Shown: positions 10,064 to 21,073 of the stretch, piece by piece
Layout of the letters: every line of letters starts with the position of its first letter
Numbering within the stretch: position 1 is the stretch's first letter
Source of the DNA: Microbotryomycetes sp. JL201
Taxonomy: Eukaryota; Basidiomycota; Microbotryomycetes
Reading direction: 5' to 3'
NCBI GenBank assembly: GCA_033819885.1
Contig: JAQYUZ010000015.1
Span: forward strand, 124,001 to 188,000
DNA: 64,000 nt
The notes under the pieces: model-generated
Told to the model about the DNA's origin: nothing
What the model saw: the letters and a program-made list of their open reading frames with translations, nothing else
Databases searched by the model: none
Made by a program: the position numbers and the translations under genes

Positions 10064-10343
10064 AAGCTCCGCCTGTATCGGTGAACGCGAGAACTCTGAC
10101 CACACAGCCGGACGCGAGAACTCTGACCTCGCCGAGGTAGAGGACTCGGCCATTGTCGTGGAGCGTGAGGAAGGAGAGAGAGAAAGAGAGGCGAGCACTG
10201 CCTCGTCACAAGCGACCTCGTGCTCGCGCCGAGACTCGCGCTATTAAATGCGAATAACGTCACACGAGCCGTCCGATCGTCCAGCCTCGAACGAGCACGA
10301 AGAACGACTGGGATCGGTTTCGCTTATGAGATCAAGATTGGAC
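10064..10343. repeat. Dispersed repeat copy B (truncated zinc-finger gene start)
   Basis: Second copy of the 7483-7740 repeat. On the minus strand the ATG is kept and reads MAESSTSARSEFSRP, then a partial duplicate of the SEFSR segment, then IQAELDE and a stop: 32 codons. The zinc-finger part is missing. This is a truncated paralogue of the gene start with its promoter. Confidence 0.65.
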
Positions 10344-10525
10344 ACCCGTGACCATCGTCGTCTTTGTCGCATCGAAATTCATGTATTCGCTCTTTGAATA
10401 TCCTGCTGAGGGTCAGGGTCCGCGCTCTGGCATCCGGTCCCTGGTCGCGCAACGCTTCACTCCGCAACTCTCGTGTGACTAGATTTCTTGACAATCGTGT
10501 GCAATTCAAAACGACTTTGATGCGT

Positions 10526-13155
10526 CTATACACTGCGTCGCTTCTTTGCGACTTTTGCCCGCTTCTTGCGCTTGCCCTGGCCAAATGCGTTAGCTGCCTT
10601 CAGGTCGCGTCCGAGGTCGTCTTCCTTCTTGACGGCGTAGATCCGCACCTAAGACATCTCGGTCAGCGCGCGCAAGTCTCTGTGATACCGCGAGACTCAC
10701 GATCCAGTTCTCTGACGTGAATGCTTCCTCTGTCGTCCGATCAGCGTATTAGCTTTGTCGAATCGAGTCCCGACTGATCACTCACCAAGCGTGTCGAGCT
10801 GGATCGGAGTCGGAGGGATGACCTGGCCTCGGACGCGGTCTTGGGCGGGGCCACCTCCAAATAGCTCGGCGAACCTGTGTTCCGCCCTAATCAGCTGCCG
10901 AATCGCATCGCGTGTCAAATTGTGCGAGCTCACCTGTAGTAGCTCATCTTGTACATCAAGCTGTTCTTCATCGTCTCTGACGCGTCACCGTCGACCTTGT
11001 ACTCTCCCCTTGCCGAAAAATAATTTTGCTCGCGCACGTCCTCGGGCCAAATGCCTTCAGAAATGCGCACCATCCACAAAAACTTGTTGATGTCGTCTCC
11101 TGAAAAGCCTAGCAGTCCACCAAAGATGACGAGGACGTAGTCGACGTCGTGTTGACGGAGGATGGGATAAGCTTTCTCTTCCGAGACGGCCATTGTTTTG
11201 CCAACCATGGCAATGCTGCGAAGCTAGCGTGAGCGAAGCACGGAAAGCTTGCAAGACGGCGCTCACTGAGTATTGTTCCACGTGTTGTTGTCAACGAGGG
11301 TCGTGCGGTCGGCAAATCCTGCAATCTGATACCCATAATCCCACCAGCTCATGATCTTGGCGTCTTCTTTTGTGTTCTGCCTGAGCCAGTAGTACGCTTC
11401 GCGGAAATCGTCGATAATATTTTGCGAGCCGTCTGGATTGCGGCTGGCGAGTACGACTGAGGGCGACGAGTAGGCTGTCGAAGTGACCCAAGTGCAGTGG
11501 AGCACAAACATGGCGGCGATCGTAATAAAGGCAAGGATGGGAGCGACTCGAGTGTCAAAGTGGTAAATGCCTTTTTTGGCCGCCTTGCTCGCCTTTTTGC
11601 TGGCATCGTCTGCGCCTGCCTTGGCGTCGGCTGCTTCTTCCGGCACGACCGGGTCGAGGTACGTCTCGAAAATTGATGTGATGGCCATGGCCGCAGTGAC
11701 GCACACGACGGGCGTCAATGTCAACATGAGGCGGACCATGACGCCTGCAAAGTATGATGCTAGGACAGAGTAGATGATGACAAAGACGTGCTCGTCGCGC
11801 AACTGTCGGAAGCAGATGTAGACGCCGGCCGGGAACAGATAAATGAGCATCTGCAAATCGAAAAAGAATGACGGCCACGCGGTCGGTTGGTGCTCTGAGA
11901 CGGACGAGACGAGCGGCAAATGAATCCTAGCGTAGCCAGTGTCCCACAGCGAGTAAAAGCGACCGGTCCACGGCGCAATCTTGCCCGACTTTGTCATGAA
12001 CCACAGGCCGCCGACCGCCAGTACCGCGCTGACGGCGATAGCGGCTCTGAGAAGCACGTTGAACTGCTTCTCGGGCACGTGTGAGCGCACGAGCTGCACA
12101 AACGCAATGATTTGCAAGAGGCCGAAAACGCCGAGCGGCGCCATATGCTCCGACGTGAGCAACGGCAGAAAGCCAACGAATGGCACCTGCATTGATGCAA
12201 GCGTGCCAATCGCGTAGAACGCAGAATAGGCGACATAGAGTCGTGAGGTGTACCTGCCCATGCACAGCAGGACAAAGACGTGCAGCGGCAGCATGTTGGT
12301 GATGAACGCGTAGCCACCTGGAAGAGCCAGTCGTCAGCAAAACGCGCTTGTAAAGGCACTTCGCACGTAGACTGACCCCATGCGGCCACCATGTAGAAAT
12401 AGAATAGGGCCGTAATGCCGGCCCACAAGACCGAGCCCGTCTTGACAGTCCTGAGCCACAAGTAGAATGTTGTCATGAGGATGAAGATGGCGATTGCCTC
12501 GTTGTCGTAGCTGCCAGCGACGCTGCGCGAGATGTAGCCGGGTGCGACGCCAATGAACAGTGCAGCCCAAAGCCCGGTCGACTCTTTGCTGTGCTTCGAG
12601 CCGACTTCACGAGCAAACAGGTACGTCGAGAATGCTGTCAAGCCCGAGAACATGGGTGCGAGCTGCACGCAGACCTCGCGAATGTCGACCGGGATCGACA
12701 AGAAGTGCAAAGCTTTCCAGATCAGGCCTGACGTGATCATAAGGCCGGGGTAGAGCGTGCCTCCAACGACTCGTCCGAGCGGGTACCACGCCGTCGGGTC
12801 AAACCAATTCCAGAATTCCTGACAAAGAGGTGTAAGATTGTTTACAAGTTATGATTCGGGATTTGTGGCTCACGTAGAAGCCGTCTTTTGCGAGGACTCG
12901 AGTTGCTCGAAAGTTGAACCACGGGTCAAACCTGACGGCAGAGTGTAGAATGTCAGCGACAACACTGAGCCGTCTTGTCGCTAAGCACGCAAGCACTCAC
13001 TCGTGAATGATCGACTCGAACCTGACGACGGCAAACTCTCGCGATGCCATGGCCGTTGCGGCTATCAAGATGAGGATGACTGTCCGTAGAAAACTCTTTG
13101 TTGTTTCTGACGTCTGTGCAGAGTACTGCGGTGGTGGATAGGCGTAGGCGACCAT
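10526..13155 (-). CDS. STT3: STT3, catalytic subunit of oligosaccharyltransferase
   Basis: STT3 transfers the lipid-linked oligosaccharide to Asn-X-Ser/Thr of nascent proteins in the ER lumen. Eight exons (13001-13155, 12874-12931, 12377-12818, 11267-12317, 10934-11215, 10786-10874, 10701-10729, 10526-10648) give 2229 nt, 742 residues, the usual size. Visible motifs are [11 protein letters not shown] (first luminal DXD-type motif), [21 protein letters not shown] (the SVSE motif) and [12 protein letters not shown] (the WWDYG acceptor-binding motif), followed by [10 protein letters not shown] dozen or so hydrophobic segments fill the N-terminal two thirds; the C-terminus is basic ([15 protein letters not shown]). 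The start [14 protein letters not shown] precedes the first membrane helix. The gene is head to head with a PDI gene 386 bases away. Confidence 0.97.
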
Positions 13156-13541
13156 GCTGGCGCTGGTGGTGGGCTGTCACGCACGACGAGAGCTCTTTGC
13201 TGGGACGCGAGAGGCGAACTCTGATGCTGGGCAGTCTGTCGCCTGTCAGGGCTGTGCTGGCGTACGATGTGGTGCTGTGCAAGCCTGTTGCACGCCTTTC
13301 GAATGTCTGGAGTCTTGCGCACGTACACGGCGCGATGAGAGACGCTGTTGTCCACCAGCCGGAGACAAGCCTTTTTTGAGAGGCCTGACGCGAGGGGTGA
13401 GCTCGGGCGGAAGCAGTGCTCCTCGAATGAGCGGCAGGAGCACAAGTGGAGCGGACCGCAGTTGCGATTGAGCGCTTTGGGCTTCCGCCACGACAGAACA
13501 AGACCCACAATGTCGGTCATCTCTATGCCAGGCGTATATTT
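13156..13541. promoter_or_regulatory. Divergent promoter STT3 / PDI
   Basis: 386 bases separate the two ATGs. Both products work on glycoprotein folding in the ER, so a shared stress-responsive promoter is plausible. I saw no exact match to a known unfolded-protein-response element, so co-regulation is inference from position. Confidence 0.4.
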
Positions 13542-14605
13542 ATGGTGTCTGACCCCGCTCTGTCCTTCAGGAAATTGTCTGGTGCCGTTGCTGTGCTCGC
13601 GCTGGCCACATTCGCCGAGGCGGCCATGTTCAACTCGCGCAACGTCAAACATCTGACTGGCAACACGTTCAAAAAGGCAGTCCAAGGCTCAGACAAGCTC
13701 ACGCTCGCCGCATTTGTCGCACCTTGGTCAGCCTTACACGTGACACGTTAGCTCCCGGAAGCTGACTGGCTCGGCTCACAGGTGCGGGTACTGCCAGAAA
13801 TTAGCACCAGAGTATGACAGGGCGGCAGACAATCTGAAAGGCCTAGTCAATCTCGGTCAGTCTCAGTAACCCGTTGCACGCTGCCAATCCAGTACGACTG
13901 ATGCCACTTGCCCCGAACCCTAGTGTCAGTTGACTGCGACGCAGACGAGAACAAGAGCTTGTGCGCCGAGCAAGGCATTCAAGGTTCGGCTCCTAGCGCG
14001 CCTTTGATGTTCTGCAGACTGAGCGCTCTCGTCCGGCAGGCTTTCCCACGATCAAGACATTCCCCGGAGGCAGTGCGCCATCGAGACCTTATGACGGGCC
14101 GCGGGAAGGCAAGGCCATTGTAGACTACGCGACAAAAAATATGCCAACGTTCGTCAAGCGGGCGACGAGCGCAAAAGAAGCTTTGGCGCTCAAGGCGAAA
14201 GTACGGACAGAAACAAGCCCGAACTGACGTGAAGCGCTAACCGTGCGCTTGCACCAGTCTTCGAGCAAACCTATCGCTCTCTTGTTCACGTCTGCCGCAT
14301 CAGTTACGCCACTGTACAAAGCGTTGTCGACAGAGTTTCATCGGAGTATCGACTTTTACGCCGCGCGCGACTCGAAAGTCGGTCAAGACACTTTGAAGGA
14401 GTTTGGTGTCGACAAGGTGCCTGCCTTGCTCATTCTCAAGGGGGAAGAGGTGACACAGTACAAAGGCGAGCCGTCAGTTTGCCTAAATTGCACATGCTCT
14501 GACCTTTTCTGTACCTGTGCAGGCGCTCTCAAGTACGACGCACTCGCCGCATTCTTCAAGCCTATCGCAACATCCAAGGGCAAAAGCAGTAAAGACGAAC
14601 TATGA
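13542..14605 (+). CDS. ER protein disulfide isomerase, KDEL-tailed
   Basis: A single-thioredoxin-domain oxidoreductase of the Mpd1/PDIA6 type that forms and reshuffles disulfides in the ER. The ATG at 13542 begins a signal peptide with a hydrophobic core (SGAVAVLALATFAEA). The active site CGYC lies in APWCGYCQKLAPEYD, and its tryptophan is completed across the first intron. Further exons supply SVDCDADENKSLC, GFPTIKTFPGG and a second, thioredoxin-like redox-inactive region ending KYDALAAFFKPI. The protein stops with SKDEL, the retrieval signal. Introns are GT-AG and short. The stop is 32 bases from the stop of the convergent membrane-protein gene. Confidence 0.93.
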
Positions 14606-14637
14606 TCACGTTTCAGAATGCAATGCGAGAGCATACT

Positions 14638-15292
14638 CTACACAAACCTCTGATCCTCTGGCGGTCCGGATTCTGGCTTCTGGCTCGCGCGCCTGCCATG
14701 AGACCAAGGCGTCCATCCGGACCTCCTCCTTGGTTCTTCCCGTTGAAGATGAGCAGCTGGTGTCAACATTGTCGAGACCTCACCAGTGTTGGACCTCGTC
14801 ACGATCGCTTGTCTCAAAGCTCGGTTCTCGTTCCTCAGATCTTCGGCGTCTCTCTTGACGCACGAATAAGCCCACACTCCAACGCCTCCAACGATAAGGA
14901 CAGGAAGCAATCGAGGTCCACGTGAACGACGACAGTGTCTCATAAACGTGTGATCGAATTGACCGACGCCTTCGTGAGTGATTCTCGAAAAGTGGGCTGG
15001 AATCGAGCCTGCATTTGGATGAGAATGATGCGATGGGAAAATGTGATTCGGTATGCTGGCCGACAGGCGGAATTCTGCCACGTTGTCGGCTGAGCGAAAC
15101 TGACGAAACGAGTTGACATGCGAGTGAGGTTTGCTAGTGGGCGCAGACGGATGATGAGCAGACTCGGGGCTAGAATGTGAAGAGAACGTATCAGATATAT
15201 GAAGGTGATTATGCTGTCCTCGGTAGATCTCACCCTGGATGGCCCGAAGGTACAGACTCGAACGACGAAACTCCTTGCCATGAGAAGGACAT
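14638..15292 (-). CDS. Uncharacterised single-pass membrane protein
   Basis: The ATG at 15292 starts MSFSWQGVSSFESVPSGH; one GT-AG intron (gtgaga...tctag, about 15174-15236) joins it to the main exon with matching phase. The long first half is rich in His, Ser and Pro (HHPSAPTSKPHSHV; FPSHHSHPNAGS). Then come a basic patch (RHCRRSRGPR), one transmembrane helix (LLPVLIVGGVGVWAYSC), a short charged helix (RDAEDLRNENRALRQ) and a basic tail. The basic patch before the helix suggests a type I-like or mitochondrial outer/inner membrane anchor. I do not recognise the family. The gene is convergent with the PDI gene. Confidence 0.6.
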
Positions 15293-15624
15293 GATTTAAA
15301 GACTTGTGAAAGCGACGCAGATGAGGTAGTGATGAATCAGAAAGAGAGCAGACGAGTACGCAGACGCCCCTTTTGAGCTCGACGATGCCGACCTGTGCCG
15401 CCACACTTCGCAAGCCGTCAGCGTAAGCGGCCGTCAGCGTGCGCGGCAGATGTCTCCTGACCGCCGAGTTTCTAGAAAGACCTCGGCAGAACAAGACCCA
15501 ATCCAATAAGCTCATTGATTATCCGCCTCACGACGTACTGTGAAAATGGTACATTTGACCGCTGCAGCAACTCGGGCGAATCGCATCAGGATTGCAAAGC
15601 ACTCTCAATTGCAGGCATTCCTGA
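15293..15624. other. Intergenic, no gene seen
   Basis: 332 bases upstream of the membrane-protein gene and downstream of CBP3, both on the minus strand. No ORF with supporting evidence. It must carry the promoter of the former and the 3' end of the latter. Confidence 0.5.
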
Positions 15625-16727
15625 TCATAGTATCTTTGAAAAGTCGACCAAGCTTCCTGGACCTCTATTTGGCTTGCCAGTCTCGACTACAGAATCAGGT
15701 AACCGCTCGAGGCGCTGCACCTCGCGCCTGATGTACCGGACGACCTTTTCCAAACTCGGAACAAACTCGAGATCCGGATCTTCTGGATAGAGAGGTGTGA
15801 CATTGGTGAACTTTGGGTCCACGACAGGCTGATCCGTCTTGAACACTTCTTCTGCCTTTTGTCCGCGCTTGAGCACCTTTTTCTGGACCGGATCAACGGC
15901 CAGCGGGTTCGGGTTGGGTCCAACTTCGGGCACTTGGCCAACCTTGGGCGCACGTTTGCCCTTGACGCCACCAATGCCGCCCCAACCTGCTCCAAACAAG
16001 TTTCGCCACACGGCTGCTGCCAGTGCTGCGTCGCCTCCGACCAGTCCTTCGTCATACGCTGCACAAGAGCCGTGATACTGCTCAAGCATGTCATTCATAT
16101 AACCTTTGATGAGTCGGCTCTGCGTGACATTGTATGGACCTTTGATGCGCAGCTCAATGTCGATAAAGTAATGGTTGACGAGCTCTTGGATGTATGCCCG
16201 GCCGAGTGGTGCCGGCAGCGATCTGAGGCGGACCTGTAATAGCCAGACGTGCAGTGTCGTGATTGAGAACCATGTTTGAAATGATGGAGGGAGCGAGCAT
16301 TCTGTGTGGCGCAAAAGGGAGTGAATGTGCACACGGTCAGCCACACTATCAGACCAGTTCTGCACAGGCGAGGCAGCTGACCTTCATAGAAGAATGGTGA
16401 TTCGAGCTCGCCGCGTTCAGCGCACCTGTCGTAGTAGTCGCTCGTCGTCCTGATCGCCGACGAGGTCTGCGAGTTGTATCCAAACAGCTTGGCCAGCTTG
16501 GTCACGACAGACACGGTCGTCGGAGAATACTTGGCTGGCTCTGGCAAGTTTGAGCCTGGCAAGTTTGTCGGCTTGGGCTGCGGTGCAGGGCGTCGCTCGG
16601 TGGAAGACGACGACGATGGCCGAACAGACTGGTACAGCGACGGAGACAGGCTGTTTTTGACCGTAGAAGTATGACGAGCTGCATGGCTTGCCACTCGCAC
16701 AGCTGCACGCGATCGAGGCATGCTCAT
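15625..16727 (-). CDS. CBP3: CBP3, ubiquinol-cytochrome c chaperone
   Basis: Cbp3 (UQCC1 in animals) works with Cbp6 at the mitoribosome exit to receive newly made cytochrome b for complex III. Two exons (16382-16727, 15625-16301) flank an 80-nt intron that falls in the conserved FFYEEC motif and restores it exactly. The N-terminus (MSMPRSRAAVRVASHAARH) is a basic presequence. The chaperone domain shows YYDRCAERGELESPFFYE, LPPSFQTWFSITTLHVW, RLRSLPAPLGRAYIQELVNH, YMNDMLEQYHGSCAAYDEGL and AALAAAVWRNLFGAG. The C-terminal tail of about 120 residues (KVGQVPEVGPNPNP through SLVDFSKIL) looks longer than usual. The upstream neighbour is divergent ECM4; an MBA1-like receptor, also acting at the mitoribosome exit, lies elsewhere in the window. 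Confidence 0.92.
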
Positions 16728-17066
16728 GGTCGTTGTCGTCAGAAGTTGGACTTCGGAACGCCAAGTTTTGAAGATCGACCTGTCGAAAGAGCGAACAGAA
16801 AATTACGAAAGTCCTGTATGATGTGACAGAAAATCTTAAAGTGTTGTCTCGAGTTTCCGCATCTCTCAGACAAGTCAATCTCCTGTCGGGCCTCGTTAGG
16901 CAACCTCGCATGCTCTTTATCAAACTGTTTCCTGTCAGCGCTGATCGACCTCTAGAATCTCGGACGACGCGAAATGCTCTCAGCAGAAAGATGATCAAGA
17001 CGATCACGATCGGGTTTGGCAACCCAGCGTCTGACCGAGCGAGCAACGTAAGCGACGACTCAGCTC
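16728..17066. promoter_or_regulatory. Divergent promoter CBP3 / ECM4-like
   Basis: 339 bases between the ATGs of two genes transcribed away from each other. No distinct element recognised; open frames here lack support. Confidence 0.35.
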
Positions 17067-18356
17067 ATGCTTCTTCGCCAACCTCGCGTTTGCACTCGCA
17101 TCGTTCACTCTCGACAACTTTCTACTCTTGCTTTCTCCCTACACCAGACTTTTGCACGTCAGACCTCATCGGCCCCACTTCGGACCTCGAGTCGAACGTT
17201 CTTCTTTGGCGCCATGACAGGAGACAACAAGAGCACGGCACAGAGTGACATCTTGCAATGGGCCAACAAGTCTGACGGACAATTCCGAAGGCTGCCGAGT
17301 CAGTTTAGGAACAGCATCGAGGCAGGAGGCGAGCATCCGCCCGAGAAGGGCCGTTACACGCTCTATGTCTCGCTCGCGTGCCCATGTGAGAGATTCGATG
17401 TTTGTAGAAGTGCTTTGATGAGGCTCTTTTGGCTGACAAAAGTCGCAAATTGCATAGGGGCTCATCGTACACTCATCGTCCGCCAATTGAAAGGTCTCGA
17501 ACCCTTCATTGACGTCTCTGTCGTGCATCCCTTTATGGGAAAGATGGGTTGGTCGTGGCTGCCACCTAAGCGTACCGAAGACGGCGGTTTCACGGGCGAG
17601 AACGGCGGTGAAGAAGATGGCACAGGTGGCGTCATCCCAGACCCGCTGTACAAGGCACAGTTCATTCGCGAACTGTACTTCAAGGCCAACCCGGAATATG
17701 ACGGGCGATTCACGGTGCCCGTTCTGTGGGACAACAAGAAAGAGACAATCGTCAACAACGAGAGCGCCGAAATTGTTCGCATGCTCAACACGCAGGTGCG
17801 TCCGCGCATAATGCGAATGCCCATGGTCGAGTGCTGACGTGATATCTCCCCTCTCTAGTTCAACCAAGAACTCGGCTCCAAGCACGCCGGGCTCGACCTG
17901 TATCCCGAAGCGTTGCGTAGCGAAATTGACGAGTTGAACGGATGGGTGTACGACACTGTCAATAATGGCGTCTACAAGTCGGGCTTTGCCACGACAGCTA
18001 GCGCCTACGAATCGAATGTCAAGCCGCTGTTTGAATCGCTTGACCGCCTGGAGAAGATACTTGACGGAAAAGACTACCTTGTCGACAACAAGCTGACCGA
18101 GGCCGACGTCCGTCTCTTCACGACCATCATCCGCTTCGACCCCGTTTATGTTGGCCACTTCAAGTGCAATCTCGGCACGATCCGCCACGACTACCCGAAT
18201 CTCAACAGGTGGATGAAGAATTTGTTCTGGAACGAGCAGGCCTTCAAAGACACGACCAACTTTGAGCACATCAAGAAGCACTACTACATGAGTCATGCTC
18301 AGATCAATCCTACGCGTATCGTCCCCCTCGGTCCGCTGCCTGCCATCGAGAAGTGA
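17067..18356 (+). CDS. ECM4: ECM4-like glutathionyl-hydroquinone reductase (Xi/omega-type GST)
   Basis: This enzyme reduces glutathionylated quinones and related adducts with a catalytic cysteine. Three exons. The ATG at 17067 starts an Arg/Ser-rich, acid-free leader (MLLRQPRVCTRIVHSRQLS) that looks mitochondrial; a second in-frame ATG (MTGDNKSTAQ) could give a cytosolic form. The thioredoxin-like domain contains YVSLACPWAHRTLIVR; the codon for the Trp after the catalytic Cys is split by the first intron. The rest carries SVVHPFMGKMGW, VPVLWDNKKETIVNNES (the cis-Pro loop), a second intron after LNTQ, and the helical domain with DYLVDNKLTEADVRLFTTI. The length and motifs fit the family well. 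Confidence 0.95.
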
Positions 18357-18556
18357 AGAAATTTGTTGCGGTCGCTGGGATAGCTTGTCATAGCTTGCAA
18401 TGTACGGATCTACAGCAGCTCATGCCTACTGACGCGGGATGGTCAGTGCCAAGTTTTGAATTTGTTCCGTCGACGATCGTACGACGAAGAGCTCGGGCCC
18501 CTGCTTCACTCAGACAACTCACCTGCTCTGCCGCGTCCTGTTTTCGCACTTGTAGC

Positions 18557-19513
18557 ATGACGTTTGACGCGACAAAGCCACCCACAGAGCAAGAAGTCGC
18601 CACGGCGTTCGCGCTCGACGTCATTGACGAGGCTGGCAACCCCGTCCAGCTCGGCTCGCTCGTTTCGACAAACGACGACAAGACGCAGCGCGTCATCGTC
18701 TTGTTCATCAGACACTTTTACTGTGGCTTGTGTATGAATTTCCTGTCGTTCCTCAAATCACGCGTTTCGCCTCAAGACCTCGCAGACGCCAATGTCAAAT
18801 TGATCGTCATTGGCAACGGAGACTGGTCAATGATTAAAGGCTACAGAGAAATGTTGGAACTGCCGTACCCCGTGTACGCCGATGCGGAAAAAAAGACTTG
18901 TGCGTCAGCGAAAACGGTCCTGCCACCTCTCACTCTGGGAGAGACTTTTCCAGACTGACTTTACGTCTTCATGTGTTCTCAGACAATGCTCTCGGCAGTA
19001 AGACCCTCCGAAATCGTCGGCGCTCCCGGCATTTTCGCTGACTGTGTCTGCACAGTGACGAAGCGGACGCTCGATGCGGGTAAGTTTGACAAGCCGCCAG
19101 AGTATATCGTTCGCGGCATGTTCTCAAACGTGGTTGGATCAATCAAAGTGAGCAAAGGCAAAGGCTGTCTAGGATTCGCTCAAGGGCAAAATTGAGACTG
19201 AAGCTTTTCGCAGAGCGCTTTCCGCATTGGCAAGCTGTCTGCCAGCTCGGGAGACATGCGAGTTCTTTTCTTGGTCATCTCTGAAGCGGTTCCGCGAGCT
19301 GAAACGTCCTGCTTTATTCAGCAAGCAAATCGGGGGCGAGTTCGTGTTTGGACCTAGGAACCAGGTCTTATATGCGCACAGGATGGAGGTGAGCCAGGAG
19401 AGGTCACGGGGAAACAATCGCTTATCTGTCTCTGCTAGAACACGCGCGGTCACGCTCCGCTGGCCGAGATTATGGCGGCGGCTGGAGTTAAGTATAACGC
19501 TGCGAAACAATGA
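18557..19513 (+). CDS. PRXL2/AAED1-type AhpC/TSA family protein
   Basis: A thioredoxin-fold protein of the peroxiredoxin-like 2 group. The ATG at 18557 opens MTFDATKPPTEQEVATAF. The CxxC lies in FIRHFYCGLCMNFLSFL, followed by VKLIVIGNGDWSMIKGY and LPYPVYADAEKKTYNALG. Later exons give MTKRTLDAGKFDKPPEY, IGKLSASSGDIKQIGGEF and YAHRMENTRGHAPLAEIM. At least five introns interrupt it. The one inside SGDI-KQIGG (19258-19321) needs a GC donor (gcgagt) to restore this conserved motif. The function is probably thiol redox or peroxide handling; the exact substrate is unknown. Confidence 0.85.
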
Positions 19514-19824
19514 ATGACCGGAAAGAGATTCGCCAACCGATGGCACGCTATCAAGATACCCTTTCGTACCTAGTCATACCTTCTTGTAATGGCGTTCCGT
19601 TCCGTGCTCGATTGACCGCGATGGACTGTCTCGTGCAAATTGCTGCAAAGTAACTTTAAATGCGCGTGATGCATGCACCTTTGATCGTCGAAACACCGTC
19701 TCGAGAGCTCGACATCAGTTCTCTTGCGCTTAGATTCGGCGCGGCTTAGCCAGGAGCTTGCTCCTCGGACATTGCAATCTTTCAAGCGGTGTCTCGAGAG
19801 TGCCTTTCCATCTGAGCACAGGTC
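19514..19824. other. Intergenic, no gene seen
   Basis: 311 bases between two plus-strand genes, probably carrying the promoter of the M50B-like gene. The antisense frame of 71 codons has no support. Confidence 0.4.
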
Positions 19825-21073
19825 ATGGATGGGTATGACTCAAACCCATTCAAGCCGAGGTGAGTGATCATGGCTTTGTCACTCATCGCCAGCGCACCTA
19901 CCGACGATCCGTCGTCTTACCCTGGACCGCTTCGCAGCCACACTCAGTGGGTAACGATCTACGCACTCGCCATCTAGTCGGTACTTCCTGCAAGCGAAAA
20001 GTCACTCCAAGACTCATACTCCTCCGAATTCGCTGCAGCATCGTCGTTCTCAGCATCGCTTGGAATCTCAAGTACGCCCGTACGATTATCTATACGGGAA
20101 AACTTTTGACTGTGGCGTTTCACGAAGGCTGTCACGCCCTTGCAAGTGAGCCCCGCAAGTGGCTTGCACCTCGGCGAAAAGTCGAGATCTGATTTTGCAG
20201 CAATCGACTAGCCGTCATCACCGGAGGCAGGGTCAACTCGATTCAGCTGGACCCAAACATGGGAGGTGTGACCTCGATGGACGGAGGTTGGCTTTTCCTA
20301 AGTGTAAGTCCTTGCCACAACGTGGCTGTTGACCACGAGCTGACTCGTCCTCAAAGCTCCCCGCAGGATGCAAGTGCCATGTTTCGCGAGGCTGAAGAAC
20401 ACAACTGACACTTTACACACAGATATTGGCTCTACTTTCATAGGATCCGCCTTGATCTTTGCATCCTTCGACCAGAAAGCAAGCAAAATTGCCTGTTTCC
20501 CCGTCTGGGCTATGATGCTCTTCGTCATGTGGTGTGCACGCAAAGATCCGTTCGTGCTATGCCATGTCTTGTTCTCTTTAGGCATGAGCTTGTCTCTGTG
20601 CAAGTTCCTGTTCAGTCGACCGGAGCGGTCTCTCGATAGTTCCATTTGCTGACCCTTTGGCAGCAGATATTATTGCCCACGGAGTGTTTCTAAGGTTCTT
20701 CATCATGTATGTCGGCGTCATGAACGTCATGTACACCGGATGGGACATCCTCGACGACCTCGTCTTCCAAAAGTTTGAGGAATCAGATTGCAGCGCATTT
20801 ACTCGCAAATACCCCTGTAGGCAACCAAGCCGAAACTTCTAAAGACACTCATCTGACCTGGGCTTTCGAAAAGGGATGCCCAGCCAAGCCTGGGGCACGA
20901 TCTGGTTCTTCTTCTCTTTCACCGGTCGTGCGTGACACTCGGTTACATGTGCCTTGCCCAATCTTGACTGACTGGGCGTCGCAGTCCTCGCTGGTGTTCT
21001 CGAGGGTCTCGCCTTGTTCAAGGACGAGTTCTCGGAACAGCTCGCCAACGCTCAAACCTTTCTGCCCGTCTAG
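19825..21073 (+). CDS. M50B-like membrane metallopeptidase
   Basis: A multi-pass membrane protein of the fungal M50B group. The ATG at 19825 starts MDGYDSNPFKPR, ended by an intron; then come APTDDPSSYPGPLRSHTQW, a membrane segment with YARTIIY, and LLTVAFHEGCHALA, which carries the zinc-binding HExxH motif. Next are VITGGRVNSIQLDPNMGG, DGGWLFLS, a 13-nt microexon coding for LPAG, YIGSTFIGSALIFASF, a membrane segment with FPVWAMMLFVMW, IMYVGVMNVMYTGWDILDD and a C-terminus ending LANAQTFLPV. About eight introns interrupt it. One (20370-20422) needs a gcaagt donor. The exon boundaries around 20530-20680 are uncertain. The stop overlaps that of the convergent GNAT gene in a shared CTAG. Confidence 0.8.

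Noticed and set aside
17166-18296. Minus-strand open frame of 376 codons
   Set aside because: It lies antisense to the conserved ECM4-like gene and has no recognisable content; codon bias of the sense gene leaves the opposite frame open.
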